A program made the position numbers and the translations under genes. A DNA stretch of 64,000 bases from Hyphomicrobiales bacterium (GTDB lineage Bacteria > Pseudomonadota > Alphaproteobacteria > Rhizobiales > JACESI01). Below, piece by piece: positions 56,257-64,000 of the stretch. Position 1 is the first letter of the stretch, and each line of letters starts with the position of its first letter. Location: the NCBI GenBank assembly GCA_039989895.1, contig JBDXGY010000002.1, forward strand, positions 53,922 through 117,921, in the 5' to 3' direction. The notes beneath the pieces were generated by a model. The model saw only the letters and a list, made by a program, of their open reading frames with translations, was not told where the DNA came from and did not search any database.

Positions 56257-57497
56257 AAGTCCTCCGCTTTAGGTATCCGTGTATAAGAAATCTTTCCGCC
56301 GACATTCCCTCCAGCAGGTGGGGACCATTCTCCCATGCTGACCAATGTGCGCCCGTAACGAGTATTGAGACTATCAATTGCAGTACTAATCCGTTCCCAT
56401 TTTTGGCGCCCTGTATCATCATTTAAAAGGAAGTCGAGTTGTCTATGCGTGGCAGGGGATATCTCCATAAGGGTGACGCCAACACGAAAAACGGTCGTTC
56501 GTCTTGGTAGTTCTTCTGTGGCCATGCTCCAGATGAGATTGAGTGCGGACAAACAGGCCTGATCATCATTGATGATGGGCATGGGAATGCCACGTGACCA
56601 GCTATCGTGATTTGTGCTCAGCCATACAGCTAAGCGGGATGCATAATATCCCGCGCGTCGCAATCGTCTTGCAGCTTTCACCAAGAGTAAGCGCGCCACA
56701 GCACGTGCTTTTTCAAGACTACGTAGGTCTGGCGGCAAAACACGGCCATGTCCAATCATCCCACGCTGGGTTTTAAGGGCCTGAACGTCATAACCATGCA
56801 GAGCATACCAGAGTTTTTCTCCAGTAACGCTGTGCCATAGTTTGCGCATATGTTTTGGATGGCTGTGCCAATAATCGCGCATATCATAAATACCAGCATG
56901 GATTAATCGGCGCTCCATTCGTTTGCCAATACCGGGAATATCGGAAAACGGAACATTAAACAGGGGGTCCGGCAACATATGCGGATGCCAAATTGTGGTG
57001 CCATCTGGCTTGTTGATTTTTCCCGCAATCTTGGCAAGCTGTCTGTTTGCGGCAAAACCAATAGAGCAGGTTATATAAGCACCAACATTGTCTCGGATAC
57101 GGGTTTTAATTTTCTGGGACAAGCTTTCTGGGTTGCAAATGTCATTGCTGGATAAAGTGCATGTGAGTTCATCAATAGACTTAACAGCCTCCACGGGAAT
57201 AACCGCGTTTATCTCTGCAATAAGCGTATTGTGTGCTCGGCGATAAAGGTCTGGCTTTTGGGGAACAAGCAAGAGTTCAGGGCATCTAGCCTTTGCATCC
57301 TGCACACTCATGACATTGCTACAACCGCGTCTTTTAGCCTCCTTGGAACAAGCTATAACGCATGTGTGGTGCGTGCCATCAAAAGGAACAATGCCAATCG
57401 GCCTTCCACGCAAGGCAGGCTGGGCTTGCTGTTCAACGGATGCAAAAAAACCATCAAAGTCTAAGTATAGGCGTTCAATTGTATCAGGTTTACGCAT
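56250..57497 (-). CDS. Y-family translesion DNA polymerase (ImuB/DinB/UmuC superfamily)
   Basis: This 415-residue translesion polymerase has the palm motif YLDFDGFFASVEQ (catalytic Asp at about 13), the second acidic motif in KSIDELTC (Asp/Glu at about 109-110), a finger region VIACSKEAKRRGCSNVMS, the helix-hairpin-helix block FSDIPGIGKRMERRL and a C-terminal little-finger region. Proteins of this kind are sometimes mislabelled as type VI secretion ImpB. It is preceded by an exact GAAC-N7-GAAC LexA box (57523-57537), so it is expected to be SOS-induced. A small gene overlaps its stop codon. Confidence 0.92.
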   Translation of the reverse strand: MRKPDTIERLYLDFDGFFASVEQQAQPALRGRPIGIVPFDGTHHTCVIACSKEAKRRGCSNVMSVQDAKARCPELLLVPQKPDLYRRAHNTLIAEINAVIPVEAVKSIDELTCTLSSNDICNPESLSQKIKTRIRDNVGAYITCSIGFAANRQLAKIAGKINKPDGTTIWHPHMLPDPLFNVPFSDIPGIGKRMERRLIHAGIYDMRDYWHSHPKHMRKLWHSVTGEKLWYALHGYDVQALKTQRGMIGHGRVLPPDLRSLEKARAVARLLLVKAARRLRRAGYYASRLAVWLSTNHDSWSRGIPMPIINDDQACLSALNLIWSMATEELPRRTTVFRVGVTLMEISPATHRQLDFLLNDDTGRQKWERISTAIDSLNTRYGRTLVSMGEWSPPAGGNVGGKISYTRIPKAEDFW

Positions 57498-57522
57498 GCA
57501 GAATTGCTCTCAATATAAAAGA

Positions 57523-57537
57523 GAACAAAAAAAGAAC
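57523..57537 (-). promoter_or_regulatory. LexA (SOS) box upstream of the Y-family polymerase
   Basis: GAAC-AAAAAAA-GAAC on the plus strand reads GTTC-TTTTTTT-GTTC on the minus strand, an exact match to the alphaproteobacterial SOS box GTTC-N7-GTTC. It ends 26 bases before the polymerase start, a position suited to repression by LexA. Confidence 0.85.
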
Positions 57538-57843
57538 ATATGGATTACTGAGTCAAGGAAATTATTCCTGATGGGGGTGCAGGAATAGGAATGATGGGGT
57601 GAATGATTGGCAATCGGAAAAGATGGAAGCAATCTAGTATGCGGCAATCGGCCCATTGCAGACGTTCGAACTTAGATCAGTTGTTGCGGTGGGATTTCTC
57701 AAAAGCTGCCATTTGCTTTCATGAATAGACAACGACACCAAACTTCAGCTATGCGGACTTAGCAACTGAAGCTGAATAAACGCCAAATGGCTGCACCTGA
57801 CCCATAGCGGAAGTTTGTGTGTCTATTTTTGTCAGCGTTCTGG
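57538..57843. other. Non-coding region between polymerase and unknown membrane protein, with degenerate palindromic remnants
   Basis: No gene is supported. Imperfect complementary pieces occur: CTTCAG (57741-57746) with CTGAAG (57767-57772), and GCCATTTG near 57709-57716 with CAAATGGC near 57786-57793. These look like remnants of a decayed palindromic repeat or insertion. A terminator for the minus-strand gene on the right could lie here. Confidence 0.3.
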
Positions 57844-58650
57844 TCACATGATAGCCAAATCATCTTCTGTATTTATTGGATCACTCAAAACCCTATCTAT
57901 CCATTCTTGGGTGTCAGAGTTTACAAAAATAATCTTGCCGATAGCTGTGGAATCATTCTTCCAAATGTCTTTGCGCATTAGCCCCTTGTCTTTCCACTCT
58001 TTTAGATGTTCCAAGACCGAGTATCCTTTAGTCGCAAGCTCCACCAAATCCTCTACATCATTATTTTGTGCAGCGTGCGCAATCGTTACGACCGCAATCA
58101 GTGAAGTTGTTTCTGCTGGGCTGTAATCGCTTTGTAAGCTAAGAAGCGCAACACCAGCACCATATGGGGTTAATGTGCAGCCAATTCGTTTGGTTAACTC
58201 AGTTACCTGTTCGAGTTCTTTAGTGAATTTCTGGGATTTTTTAGATTTGGGAGGCGGCTTTTTTCTCTCAAGTATTGTTTCCTCAACACTGCGAAGATTG
58301 GAATCGGCTTCTGATTTGAATTTATTCAATAAGTGAAATCTAAGTTTAACACGATGTTCCGGGCCATGCTCATGACCCTTCAACATCGCCATGCGGTCTG
58401 CCAAAATGACACATCGTTCAATCGGTTCATCGAAATCTTTGCCGTTCTGGGTATTCATTTTTGTTGAAGAAAGCTGATCAATCGCGATTTCGCGATATCT
58501 CTTGAATTCATTGTAACAATCTTCGGGGCTTGAATTTGCATACATTTCTGAAATATACATTTGACGTTGTGCTTTTTTGCGAACCGCCATCCAAAACCAA
58601 ACAATGACCACCACAACGGTGCATATTGCAATTGTCAACGGAAAGGACAT
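57844..58650 (-). CDS. Single-pass membrane protein with cytoplasmic domain, unknown
   Basis: I prefer the ATG at 58650 (protein begins MSFPLTIAICTV); a longer frame to 58701 is possible. The 268-residue protein has one N-terminal transmembrane helix (about 4-23), a basic stop-transfer segment (VRKKAQRQ), a helix-rich soluble domain and a Lys/Pro-rich linker (about 150-165). A C-terminal domain (about 170-268) has LAEVELATKGYSVLEHL-like helices. No function is known. It lies alone on the minus strand between the polymerase and the restriction genes. Confidence 0.65.
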   Translation of the reverse strand: MSFPLTIAICTVVVVIVWFWMAVRKKAQRQMYISEMYANSSPEDCYNEFKRYREIAIDQLSSTKMNTQNGKDFDEPIERCVILADRMAMLKGHEHGPEHRVKLRFHLLNKFKSEADSNLRSVEETILERKKPPPKSKKSQKFTKELEQVTELTKRIGCTLTPYGAGVALLSLQSDYSPAETTSLIAVVTIAHAAQNNDVEDLVELATKGYSVLEHLKEWKDKGLMRKDIWKNDSTAIGKIIFVNSDTQEWIDRVLSDPINTEDDLAIM

Positions 58651-58903
58651 ACTATTACAACCCTGTAATTTTTTATAACCTATAACACATAGTTCATTCA
58701 CCTCAATATGTCTGCATCTGGCACACAGCTGCCGTTAGTGTTCTTAAGCCAAATTTTAACTTAGGGCTCTAAGCAGAAATTGTAGCCACCTTGCAGACGA
58801 GAACTTTGAATGTCAGCTATGGAACATTACAAGGTAAACTTTTGTACTGCCGCCAATGTCCGCAATCCCCCCTTAGCTGAAGTTTTTCCTAACCTAAGCC
58901 GCA
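58651..58903. other. Non-coding region with 13-bp direct repeat
   Basis: No gene is seen in these 253 bases. AACACATAGTTCA (58684-58696) recurs at 59133-59145 inside the neighbouring decayed gene, a possible trace of duplication or deletion. The rest has no recognisable feature. Confidence 0.35.
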
Positions 58904-59207
58904 TCAATTAATCTCCCAAACCATCGCGGCGTTAATCCCATAACCTTGGATGGCGTGAGCAATGCTGGGCGTTCTATCGTCTCCTGAGATCTCAATTAAA
59001 TACTGAACGGCTCGCTTGGCTGTACATAAGTGAAACTCGACCAAGGCAAAGAAGGGGGCTTTCGTTTATGTGGTCTTCCAAGGGGCGGTGCATGGGTAAG
59101 CCAGCCAGCGCCCAGTTTTGTTTAGCGGTCGCAACACATAGTTCAATTAGGTCGCAAGTCTCGTCGCACAAAGTTTGCCGGATTGCAGTTGAACTAGGAT
59201 CATATTG
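58904..59207 (-). pseudogene. Frameshifted remnant of an unidentified gene
   Basis: Read on the minus strand, one open frame from 59207 begins QYDPSSTAIRQ and includes ATAKQNWALAG and RPLEDHINESP. A different frame then continues as LVEFHLCTAKRAVQ, GDDRTPSIAHAIQ and GINAAMVWEIN and ends at the stop 58904-58906. The joined pieces read like one protein broken by a frameshift near 59040-59060. There is no start codon. The gene is not recognised. Confidence 0.4.
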
Positions 59208-59242
59208 TTATCCTAACGCAGCCTAGAAAACTCAGTACTGGC

Positions 59243-60538
59243 TCATAAATCAGAATTAGGTATAATTATTTTTTGCGTCATAGTGGCATATTGGTGCAAG
59301 GCATCTCGCATAGAAATATAGACACAATCGATCCGCTGAAAATCAGAAATTTTTGTAGAGCTACCGGTTGAAGTTTGCATCTCAACGCGATGAAGTGGTC
59401 CGGCGCTTTTTTCCCCTGGAAAAGCAAATACGTTTCTAATTTTAGTTGGAGAATTAGCATCTGTATCTACAAGAATTCTAAGGGCCTTTTCATAAAATAA
59501 TTGCTTTGAAATGTCAGGCCAACCAGGTGCTGAGCTGGCATTCTTTGCTGCATAGTATTTAGCGTCAACTATTGTATAACCGGAGGGGTCTTCAAGAATT
59601 AAATCCGTCTGCATGCCTCGGCTGCGTGCGTCGTGTGCACCATCATTTTTATGTATATAAACGGGTTTAGGCAGCTCACTGTTCCAATTACGTCGTTGGT
59701 CATGGGAGGAACGGACAATGACTTTTTGGAGAATCGTTTCCCAAACTGTATGAAAGTCGCTTACCCCAAAAACAAAAGAACCATTCGTTGAAGAGCGCGT
59801 TTCACTCAAATAAAACCTTAAATATTCTGCCAGAAAAACGGATCGAGATGAATATAAAGAGGGAAGTAATGCATCCAGTTTTCGCACCCAAATGGATTTA
59901 GGAAAAGAAGGGGTTTGGCATGATATCAGCTCATTTTTCTTAGCTTTTATTCCCAGTAGCCACCACCCATGAGTTGCGAGAATTTCTCGAAGCACAGCTG
60001 CTTGTATTTGGGCAAGAAGCGTTTTTGAAGTGTTGGTGGCTCGGCTGGAACAGATTTCTGTAAAGATTGGCTGATCCTTGCGGTTTGGCATGGCAATCTC
60101 ACGCTTAATCGTTCTGACCCAATCTGGTTTACCTGAGTTTTTGGTGTGCTGGCGTGTCCGTTCTGAAAACAGTCCGTGATCTCGAAAGTCATCTGCTAGC
60201 CGCTTGATAACAGATAGTGCGCTTGGATTCCCAGCTTCACCATCATCATCAAATTCACGTTTTGAGGTTTCGTTGCCGAATCTTGCGAGCGCGCGCATGG
60301 TCATTGAAGCTGTCTGCAGGTCTTCACCTAAAACGCCTGTTCGTGCTTCTCTCGGTAGGAAAACAACCGCCCCATTTTCAGGGTGATGGACTAATCCGCA
60401 AAAATGGACAGTATCCTTTTCGTCTAAACGGCCTAAGCGCCAGTCGCGCATCGCCTCAATTACTGGGCGGGCTTGTTTATCGAGTGCAGCAATAGGGTCG
60501 CGATCTGAAAGGAAAAGTGGTAAATTAGTTTCCGACAT
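59243..60538 (-). CDS. LlaJI/McrC-like restriction nuclease subunit
   Basis: This 431-residue protein is the nuclease partner of the McrB-like ATPase. It has a C-terminal PD-(D/E)XK site: Asp312 in QTDLIL and Asp325-Ala-Lys327 in IVDAKYY, as in LlaJI R2 and McrC. The N-terminal 250 residues likely bind the ATPase. Its ATG at 60538 overlaps the ATPase stop (60525) by 14 bases, so the two subunits are made together. The last residues are HQYATMTQKIIIPNSDL. Confidence 0.9.
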   Translation of the reverse strand: MSETNLPLFLSDRDPIAALDKQARPVIEAMRDWRLGRLDEKDTVHFCGLVHHPENGAVVFLPREARTGVLGEDLQTASMTMRALARFGNETSKREFDDDGEAGNPSALSVIKRLADDFRDHGLFSERTRQHTKNSGKPDWVRTIKREIAMPNRKDQPIFTEICSSRATNTSKTLLAQIQAAVLREILATHGWWLLGIKAKKNELISCQTPSFPKSIWVRKLDALLPSLYSSRSVFLAEYLRFYLSETRSSTNGSFVFGVSDFHTVWETILQKVIVRSSHDQRRNWNSELPKPVYIHKNDGAHDARSRGMQTDLILEDPSGYTIVDAKYYAAKNASSAPGWPDISKQLFYEKALRILVDTDANSPTKIRNVFAFPGEKSAGPLHRVEMQTSTGSSTKISDFQRIDCVYISMRDALHQYATMTQKIIIPNSDL

Positions 60539-62492
60539 TTTTATCGGTGCCTGCTTCGTCAGAAACCTCTATCGAGGCGACATTCAATGTGTTGAGAAAA
60601 CTGTCCGACAAGAACCTGCTTCCATCTGCGGTTATCTTGGCCAAAGCCCCATATGTTTTGATTCTATTAGTATCGAAAATTCTGTCTCTACCTTCGTGTC
60701 GCAATAAGTCATCCCAAAGATAAAGCAGGACCTTTTCAGGAATAGTGGCCCCATCCAGTTCATTTTTTTTAACGAACCATTGTCCCAACAAGCGATCTTC
60801 TGAGATCGCTAAGGCGTGATTACTGATTAGGTGATTATTCAAAACCTTGACAAATATTCGCCATTCAAGGGTTTGTTTTTTATCAGCAGCATCAACATAA
60901 GCGATATTGCCTTCGGGACCAGACGTATAATCTAACGGCAGGTATTCTTGCCGCCACCTTCTTCTAAATGCCGTATCAATCGGGAAGACACCTTGGTCGG
61001 CACTGTTCATTGTTGCGTAAATGAAAAGATTGGAAGGGAGACTGATATGCTCATGCACGTTATTTATCTTCGTTCCGAACCAATTGCGACTTTCCGGTGA
61101 AGGAAAGCTAACAGTATAATCGCCAATTCCATTTTCATCTCGGTCCAATAGTAGAAATAAATCTCCAAAAACAGCCGCCGCTGTCGCGCGGTTTAGTTCT
61201 TCGATGACAAGATAGGCGGGTTCGCTTGGAGTTTGATAGGCTTCGGCCAATGCTTCCATGAAAGGACCAGGGGCGAATTCATAAAGAACATTGTCCCCAT
61301 CCATATGAGGTTTAAGGCAACCAAAAAAGTCACTATTTTGAAGGTCTGGATGGAAGACTGTCCTTATAGCTTCTTTACCGGCCTTTTTGATAATTCCATC
61401 AACCTTGTTGGATTTTCCAGTTCCGGGGGCTCCATAGAATATTACGTTTTCCCCACCTTTAAAAGCTGCAGGTCCAAGCGAAGCTCCCAATTTGGGCCCT
61501 TCCTTTTTTTGCATTAAATCGCGTGCCATTAGCTCCTCAAATTCAATTGATTCAGCCATAGTAATTGCAAGCATTGCGCGGCGGTCAGCCGCATTCACCA
61601 GCCAACCGCCTGTTGATAAGATTGCGTTGTTTGACCAGTCAGTACGCTCTAAGGTTTTACCTACACCAGACCAAGTTTTATCACTTAGAAATCGAAGAAA
61701 TCTTTCTTGTTCAATTTGATTGAGCTGCAGATCATCCTTGATCGCATTTTTAATTGAGGCAACATCGTTTGCGTGGAGCACTGTTTCCCAATCTGGATCA
61801 GGGAGAGGTTTGAATATTTCTTCTTTTGCACGGCCTGTCCTAGGTTTTTCGAAACCAAGTGCTTTTGCTAGTTCATGTAATTTTTTATAATATGGAATTA
61901 TTCCATGAACATAAGGGCGGACAGCCCAACACCTAGGTATTTCTTGAGCGCTTATGGTGAGAAAATGCCCCTCTTTAGTTGTGATAACTAAAGCAGTGCC
62001 CCCAACGACTTCTGGTTTGTCATTTTTGTTAGCTGCCTTATACAAATCTAAAATTATATTCCAAATTTCGTTTGTTGGAGTATACGGTTCATGAAGTGGT
62101 ATTTTCGATACCCGTTCTTGACTTGCATTTTGACAATCCTCCAAGTCGAGAAGAGTTTCAGGCATGCTATTTATCCAATCTTGGCTCAATATGCTGGTTG
62201 TTAATTCCTTGAGCATTTCACGAGGTGTGCTCGAATGTGTTTCGAAAATATTTGTTAACCGAGGAGCTAGTTCTTTTTTCCAGCCTGTTCGATTACTGTC
62301 GGTGAAATTATCAAACGCATCTCTTTCATTTTTAACTGTGTTTGCTGGAACGCCAAATTTGTGAGCAATTTCTTCAAACGCAGCGGTTTGGGTTTCGAAA
62401 CCCAGTTCCACATGAGGTTCGCCTGATTGAGCCAGAAAGAAGCAGACTGTGTATAGGGCTGATTTAGAATCCGTCGGAAAATTTTGAGACAT
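60525..62492 (-). CDS. McrB-like AAA+ restriction subunit
   Basis: This 655-residue AAA+ NTPase resembles McrB and LlaJI R1. Residues 1-330 form a specific N-terminal region without a recognised domain, which may recognise DNA. The AAA+ core has Walker A GAPGTGKS (354-361), Walker B YLVIEELNRA (427-436), the McrB signature MNSAD (495-499) and the sensor DTAFRRRW (506-513). Motifs favour GTP or ATP hydrolysis to drive DNA translocation to the nuclease. It lies 211 bases downstream of the methyltransferase gene. Confidence 0.92.
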   Translation of the reverse strand: MSQNFPTDSKSALYTVCFFLAQSGEPHVELGFETQTAAFEEIAHKFGVPANTVKNERDAFDNFTDSNRTGWKKELAPRLTNIFETHSSTPREMLKELTTSILSQDWINSMPETLLDLEDCQNASQERVSKIPLHEPYTPTNEIWNIILDLYKAANKNDKPEVVGGTALVITTKEGHFLTISAQEIPRCWAVRPYVHGIIPYYKKLHELAKALGFEKPRTGRAKEEIFKPLPDPDWETVLHANDVASIKNAIKDDLQLNQIEQERFLRFLSDKTWSGVGKTLERTDWSNNAILSTGGWLVNAADRRAMLAITMAESIEFEELMARDLMQKKEGPKLGASLGPAAFKGGENVIFYGAPGTGKSNKVDGIIKKAGKEAIRTVFHPDLQNSDFFGCLKPHMDGDNVLYEFAPGPFMEALAEAYQTPSEPAYLVIEELNRATAAAVFGDLFLLLDRDENGIGDYTVSFPSPESRNWFGTKINNVHEHISLPSNLFIYATMNSADQGVFPIDTAFRRRWRQEYLPLDYTSGPEGNIAYVDAADKKQTLEWRIFVKVLNNHLISNHALAISEDRLLGQWFVKKNELDGATIPEKVLLYLWDDLLRHEGRDRIFDTNRIKTYGALAKITADGSRFLSDSFLNTLNVASIEVSDEAGTDKNVGN

Positions 62493-62705
62493 TACTTGAA
62501 GCCATAGAAAAAGAGAATCACCTTAAATTACAAATTTTTCATATGATGTACTATTTGATAATTAAACTCGAATATATTCAGTCGTTAATCTAAAAAATGA
62601 GTGTAAATAATTTTTGATTGCAGTGCAGAGGAATAGACGCACCAAAAAAGTCCGTGACTGACAGATATGGCTATGCGCTATTTAGGAAATTATGATTGCT
62701 GCTGC

Positions 62706-63971
62706 TTAACCTGAAATATAGGGTTTCATCTCTGAAACAATTGCCTCAATCACTGGGACAGAGACTGAGTTGCCAAATTGCCTGTAGTTCTGAGCGTCTG
62801 AAACTGCATCAACGTTGAACTCTTTTGGAAACCCTTGAAGCCGAGCGCATTCGCGCGGAGTTAATTTGCGCGGGTTCTTTCCAATGTCACTTTGGTCAAT
62901 TAATATTTCACTACCGTCCTTATAATACCTTGCACTTATTGTGTTGGTGTAAGAACTGTCAGGCGTGAATACGCTATAGCCAAAGCCATTCCCCTTTCTT
63001 TTATGCTCTTGTAAACGCCTTTTATGGCCTGCCAAAAGTCTGTCAGAAATAGTGTACTTCGGATCAACTTCGGAATTATTTTCTAAGATATCACCGACCT
63101 TAGTTTTCGCCGTGATTTGCCCAAGGCGATCAAGAATTTCAGTGCTGATATCGGTTGCGCCTGCTTTGTTGACCTGATCCCGATCGAAACCGATGATATA
63201 AACGCGTTCGCGGTTTTGAGGAACTCCAAAGTTAGCAGCCTTCAGCACCTTGTAACCCACGCGATAATTTAGTTTGGTTCCAAGTGATTGTCTGGCTTCT
63301 TCGGACATTGGCACAGTCTCTGGAATATCAGGAGTTGCGCGGCCCTCAAGGATAGCCAAAATAGCCTTTAAAGTACGCCCTTTATCATGGCCTTTGAGCT
63401 GTTTTACATTTTCTAACAAAAAAGCTTTTGGGCGATGATGAGCAAGAATTCGTTGGATCTCAAAAAACATGGTTCCGCGGGTGTCGTTAAAGCCCTGCTT
63501 CAATCCTGCTTGAGAGAATGCTTGGCAGGGGAAACCGGCTAACAGCACATCGTGCTTTGGGATGTCTTCTGCTGCTATTTTCGTAATATCACCGTGTGGA
63601 ATTTCGCCAAAGTTAGCTGCATAGGTTTTCTTAGCAAACTTGTCCCACTCGGAGGTGAATACACAATGTCCACCATGTGATTGAAATGGGTATCTAATAC
63701 CTCCAATTCCTGCAAATAAATCAATAAACGTGAAGTCAGCCTGTGAAGGGGTGGAGCCATAAGGGCTTCGTAGAAGTGCTGTATCAGGAAGGTTTTCAAT
63801 CTGCATTCGTTTGGCAGGGGTGGGGCGATGTTCACCCAATTCCCATCCTCGGACAGTGCGTTCACCTGCTTCTGGCATGCCAAGTAGTTCTGCAAAAGCT
63901 TTTTGAGTTAGGCCAAGCCCTTCACGCTTCGCCTGTACCCACAAACCATTATCCAGCATCTGATCACGCAT
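62706..63971 (-). CDS. DNA (cytosine-5) methyltransferase with N-terminal HTH
   Basis: I use the ATG at 63969-63971; AGGGAG lies at 63978-63983 on the minus strand. The 421-residue enzyme has an N-terminal XRE-type HTH (about 9-55, LGLTQKAFAELLGMP) and then all 5mC motifs: FIDLFAGIGGIR (I, about 82-93), GFPCQAFSQAG (IV, catalytic Cys about 149), ENVKQLKGHDKGRT (VI), QNRERVYIIGF (VIII) and GNSVSVPVIEAI (X). The catalytic region resembles Dcm/EcoRII-type enzymes. The HTH suggests it represses its own operon, as M.SsoII does. Sequence specificity cannot be read. Confidence 0.95.
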   Translation of the reverse strand: MRDQMLDNGLWVQAKREGLGLTQKAFAELLGMPEAGERTVRGWELGEHRPTPAKRMQIENLPDTALLRSPYGSTPSQADFTFIDLFAGIGGIRYPFQSHGGHCVFTSEWDKFAKKTYAANFGEIPHGDITKIAAEDIPKHDVLLAGFPCQAFSQAGLKQGFNDTRGTMFFEIQRILAHHRPKAFLLENVKQLKGHDKGRTLKAILAILEGRATPDIPETVPMSEEARQSLGTKLNYRVGYKVLKAANFGVPQNRERVYIIGFDRDQVNKAGATDISTEILDRLGQITAKTKVGDILENNSEVDPKYTISDRLLAGHKRRLQEHKRKGNGFGYSVFTPDSSYTNTISARYYKDGSEILIDQSDIGKNPRKLTPRECARLQGFPKEFNVDAVSDAQNYRQFGNSVSVPVIEAIVSEMKPYISG

Positions 63972-64000
63972 CAAAATCTCCCTATCACTAGGTGGTTACT

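Larger units (their letters stand above)
48805..64000. mobile_element. Integrative element beside tRNA-Leu (right end outside window)
   Basis: A P4-type tyrosine integrase directly downstream of tRNA-Leu is followed by an AlpA/excisionase-like protein, a primase-polymerase/helicase, an iteron cluster, unknown membrane proteins, a Y-family DNA polymerase, a pseudogene and a restriction-modification module. This layout is that of a P4-like satellite or replicating genomic island. The left limit is given as the tRNA. A repeat of the tRNA 3' end was not found by eye to position 64000, so the element probably continues. Confidence 0.85.

Noticed and set aside
56250..57497. Type VI secretion protein ImpB
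   Set aside because: This label is sometimes given to Y-family polymerases; the catalytic Asp/Glu motifs and HhH block show a polymerase, and no secretion genes are present.
60217..60495. Plus-strand frames opposite the LlaJI-like nuclease
   Set aside because: They are shadows of the minus-strand gene.
48890..64000. CRISPR array in the island
   Set aside because: No regularly spaced direct repeats of 24-40 bases and no cas genes are seen; the short AGTGGMGCA repeats are irregular and too short.

Overview
The window looks like chromosomal DNA of an alphaproteobacterium, most likely a marine or host-associated member of the Hyphomicrobiales (Rhizobiales). This is inferred from an Omp19-like Inh-domain lipoprotein, the DUF1737, zapE and divergent polysaccharide deacetylase genes, the sdhCDAB order, the leuD-leuB-asd-carbonic anhydrase order, and a GTTC-N7-GTTC type LexA box. 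No species is claimed.

Region 1 (1-11035, mostly minus strand) is central carbon metabolism. It holds sucD (cut by the window edge), an unusual lipoprotein gene between sucD and sucC, sucC, mdh, zapE, three small secreted or lipoprotein genes, and the complete succinate dehydrogenase operon sdhCDAB. Region 2 (11150-20606) has pyridoxal kinase, a beta-carbonic anhydrase, asd, leuB, leuD, and the translation and secretion cluster ffh-rpsP-rimM-trmD; rplS and leuC, often found next to these genes in relatives, are not here. Region 3 (20951-30045) holds a hydratase, a flavoprotein, rsfS (apparently with a CTG start), rlmH, an EnvC-like factor, the CtpA protease, a divergent polysaccharide deacetylase, rppH, an EVE protein and a YciI protein. 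The EnvC/CtpA/deacetylase set suggests cell-wall remodelling and division.

Region 4 (30680-48608) starts with a strongly translated outer-membrane porin and a secreted SHOCT-type protein. It continues with a tightly overlapped Entner-Doudoroff operon (zwf-pgl-edd-eda) behind a perfect dyad, a class II aldolase, a fructokinase-like kinase, a mannitol dehydrogenase/xylulokinase pair, phosphoglucomutase, aroB, a CNNM/CBS membrane protein, dsbB and a DedA-like protein. Together these genes route polyols and hexoses into 6-phosphogluconate and pyruvate, which feed the TCA genes of region 1.

Region 5 (48805-64000) is an integrative element beside tRNA-Leu(CAA). A P4-type tyrosine integrase is followed by a small ORF, an AlpA/excisionase-like HTH protein and a primase-polymerase/RepA-like helicase. 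Downstream lie a cluster of AGTGGMGCA iterons and a GC-rich hairpin that may be its replication origin. Cargo includes membrane proteins of unknown role, a Y-family DNA polymerase with an exact LexA box and an overlapping zinc-ribbon-like partner, a decayed gene, and an McrB/LlaJI-type restriction module: a cytosine-5 methyltransferase with an N-terminal HTH, an McrB-like AAA+ motor and a LlaJI/McrC-like PD-(D/E)XK nuclease. No copy of the tRNA 3' end was seen further on, so the right end of the element probably lies beyond the window.
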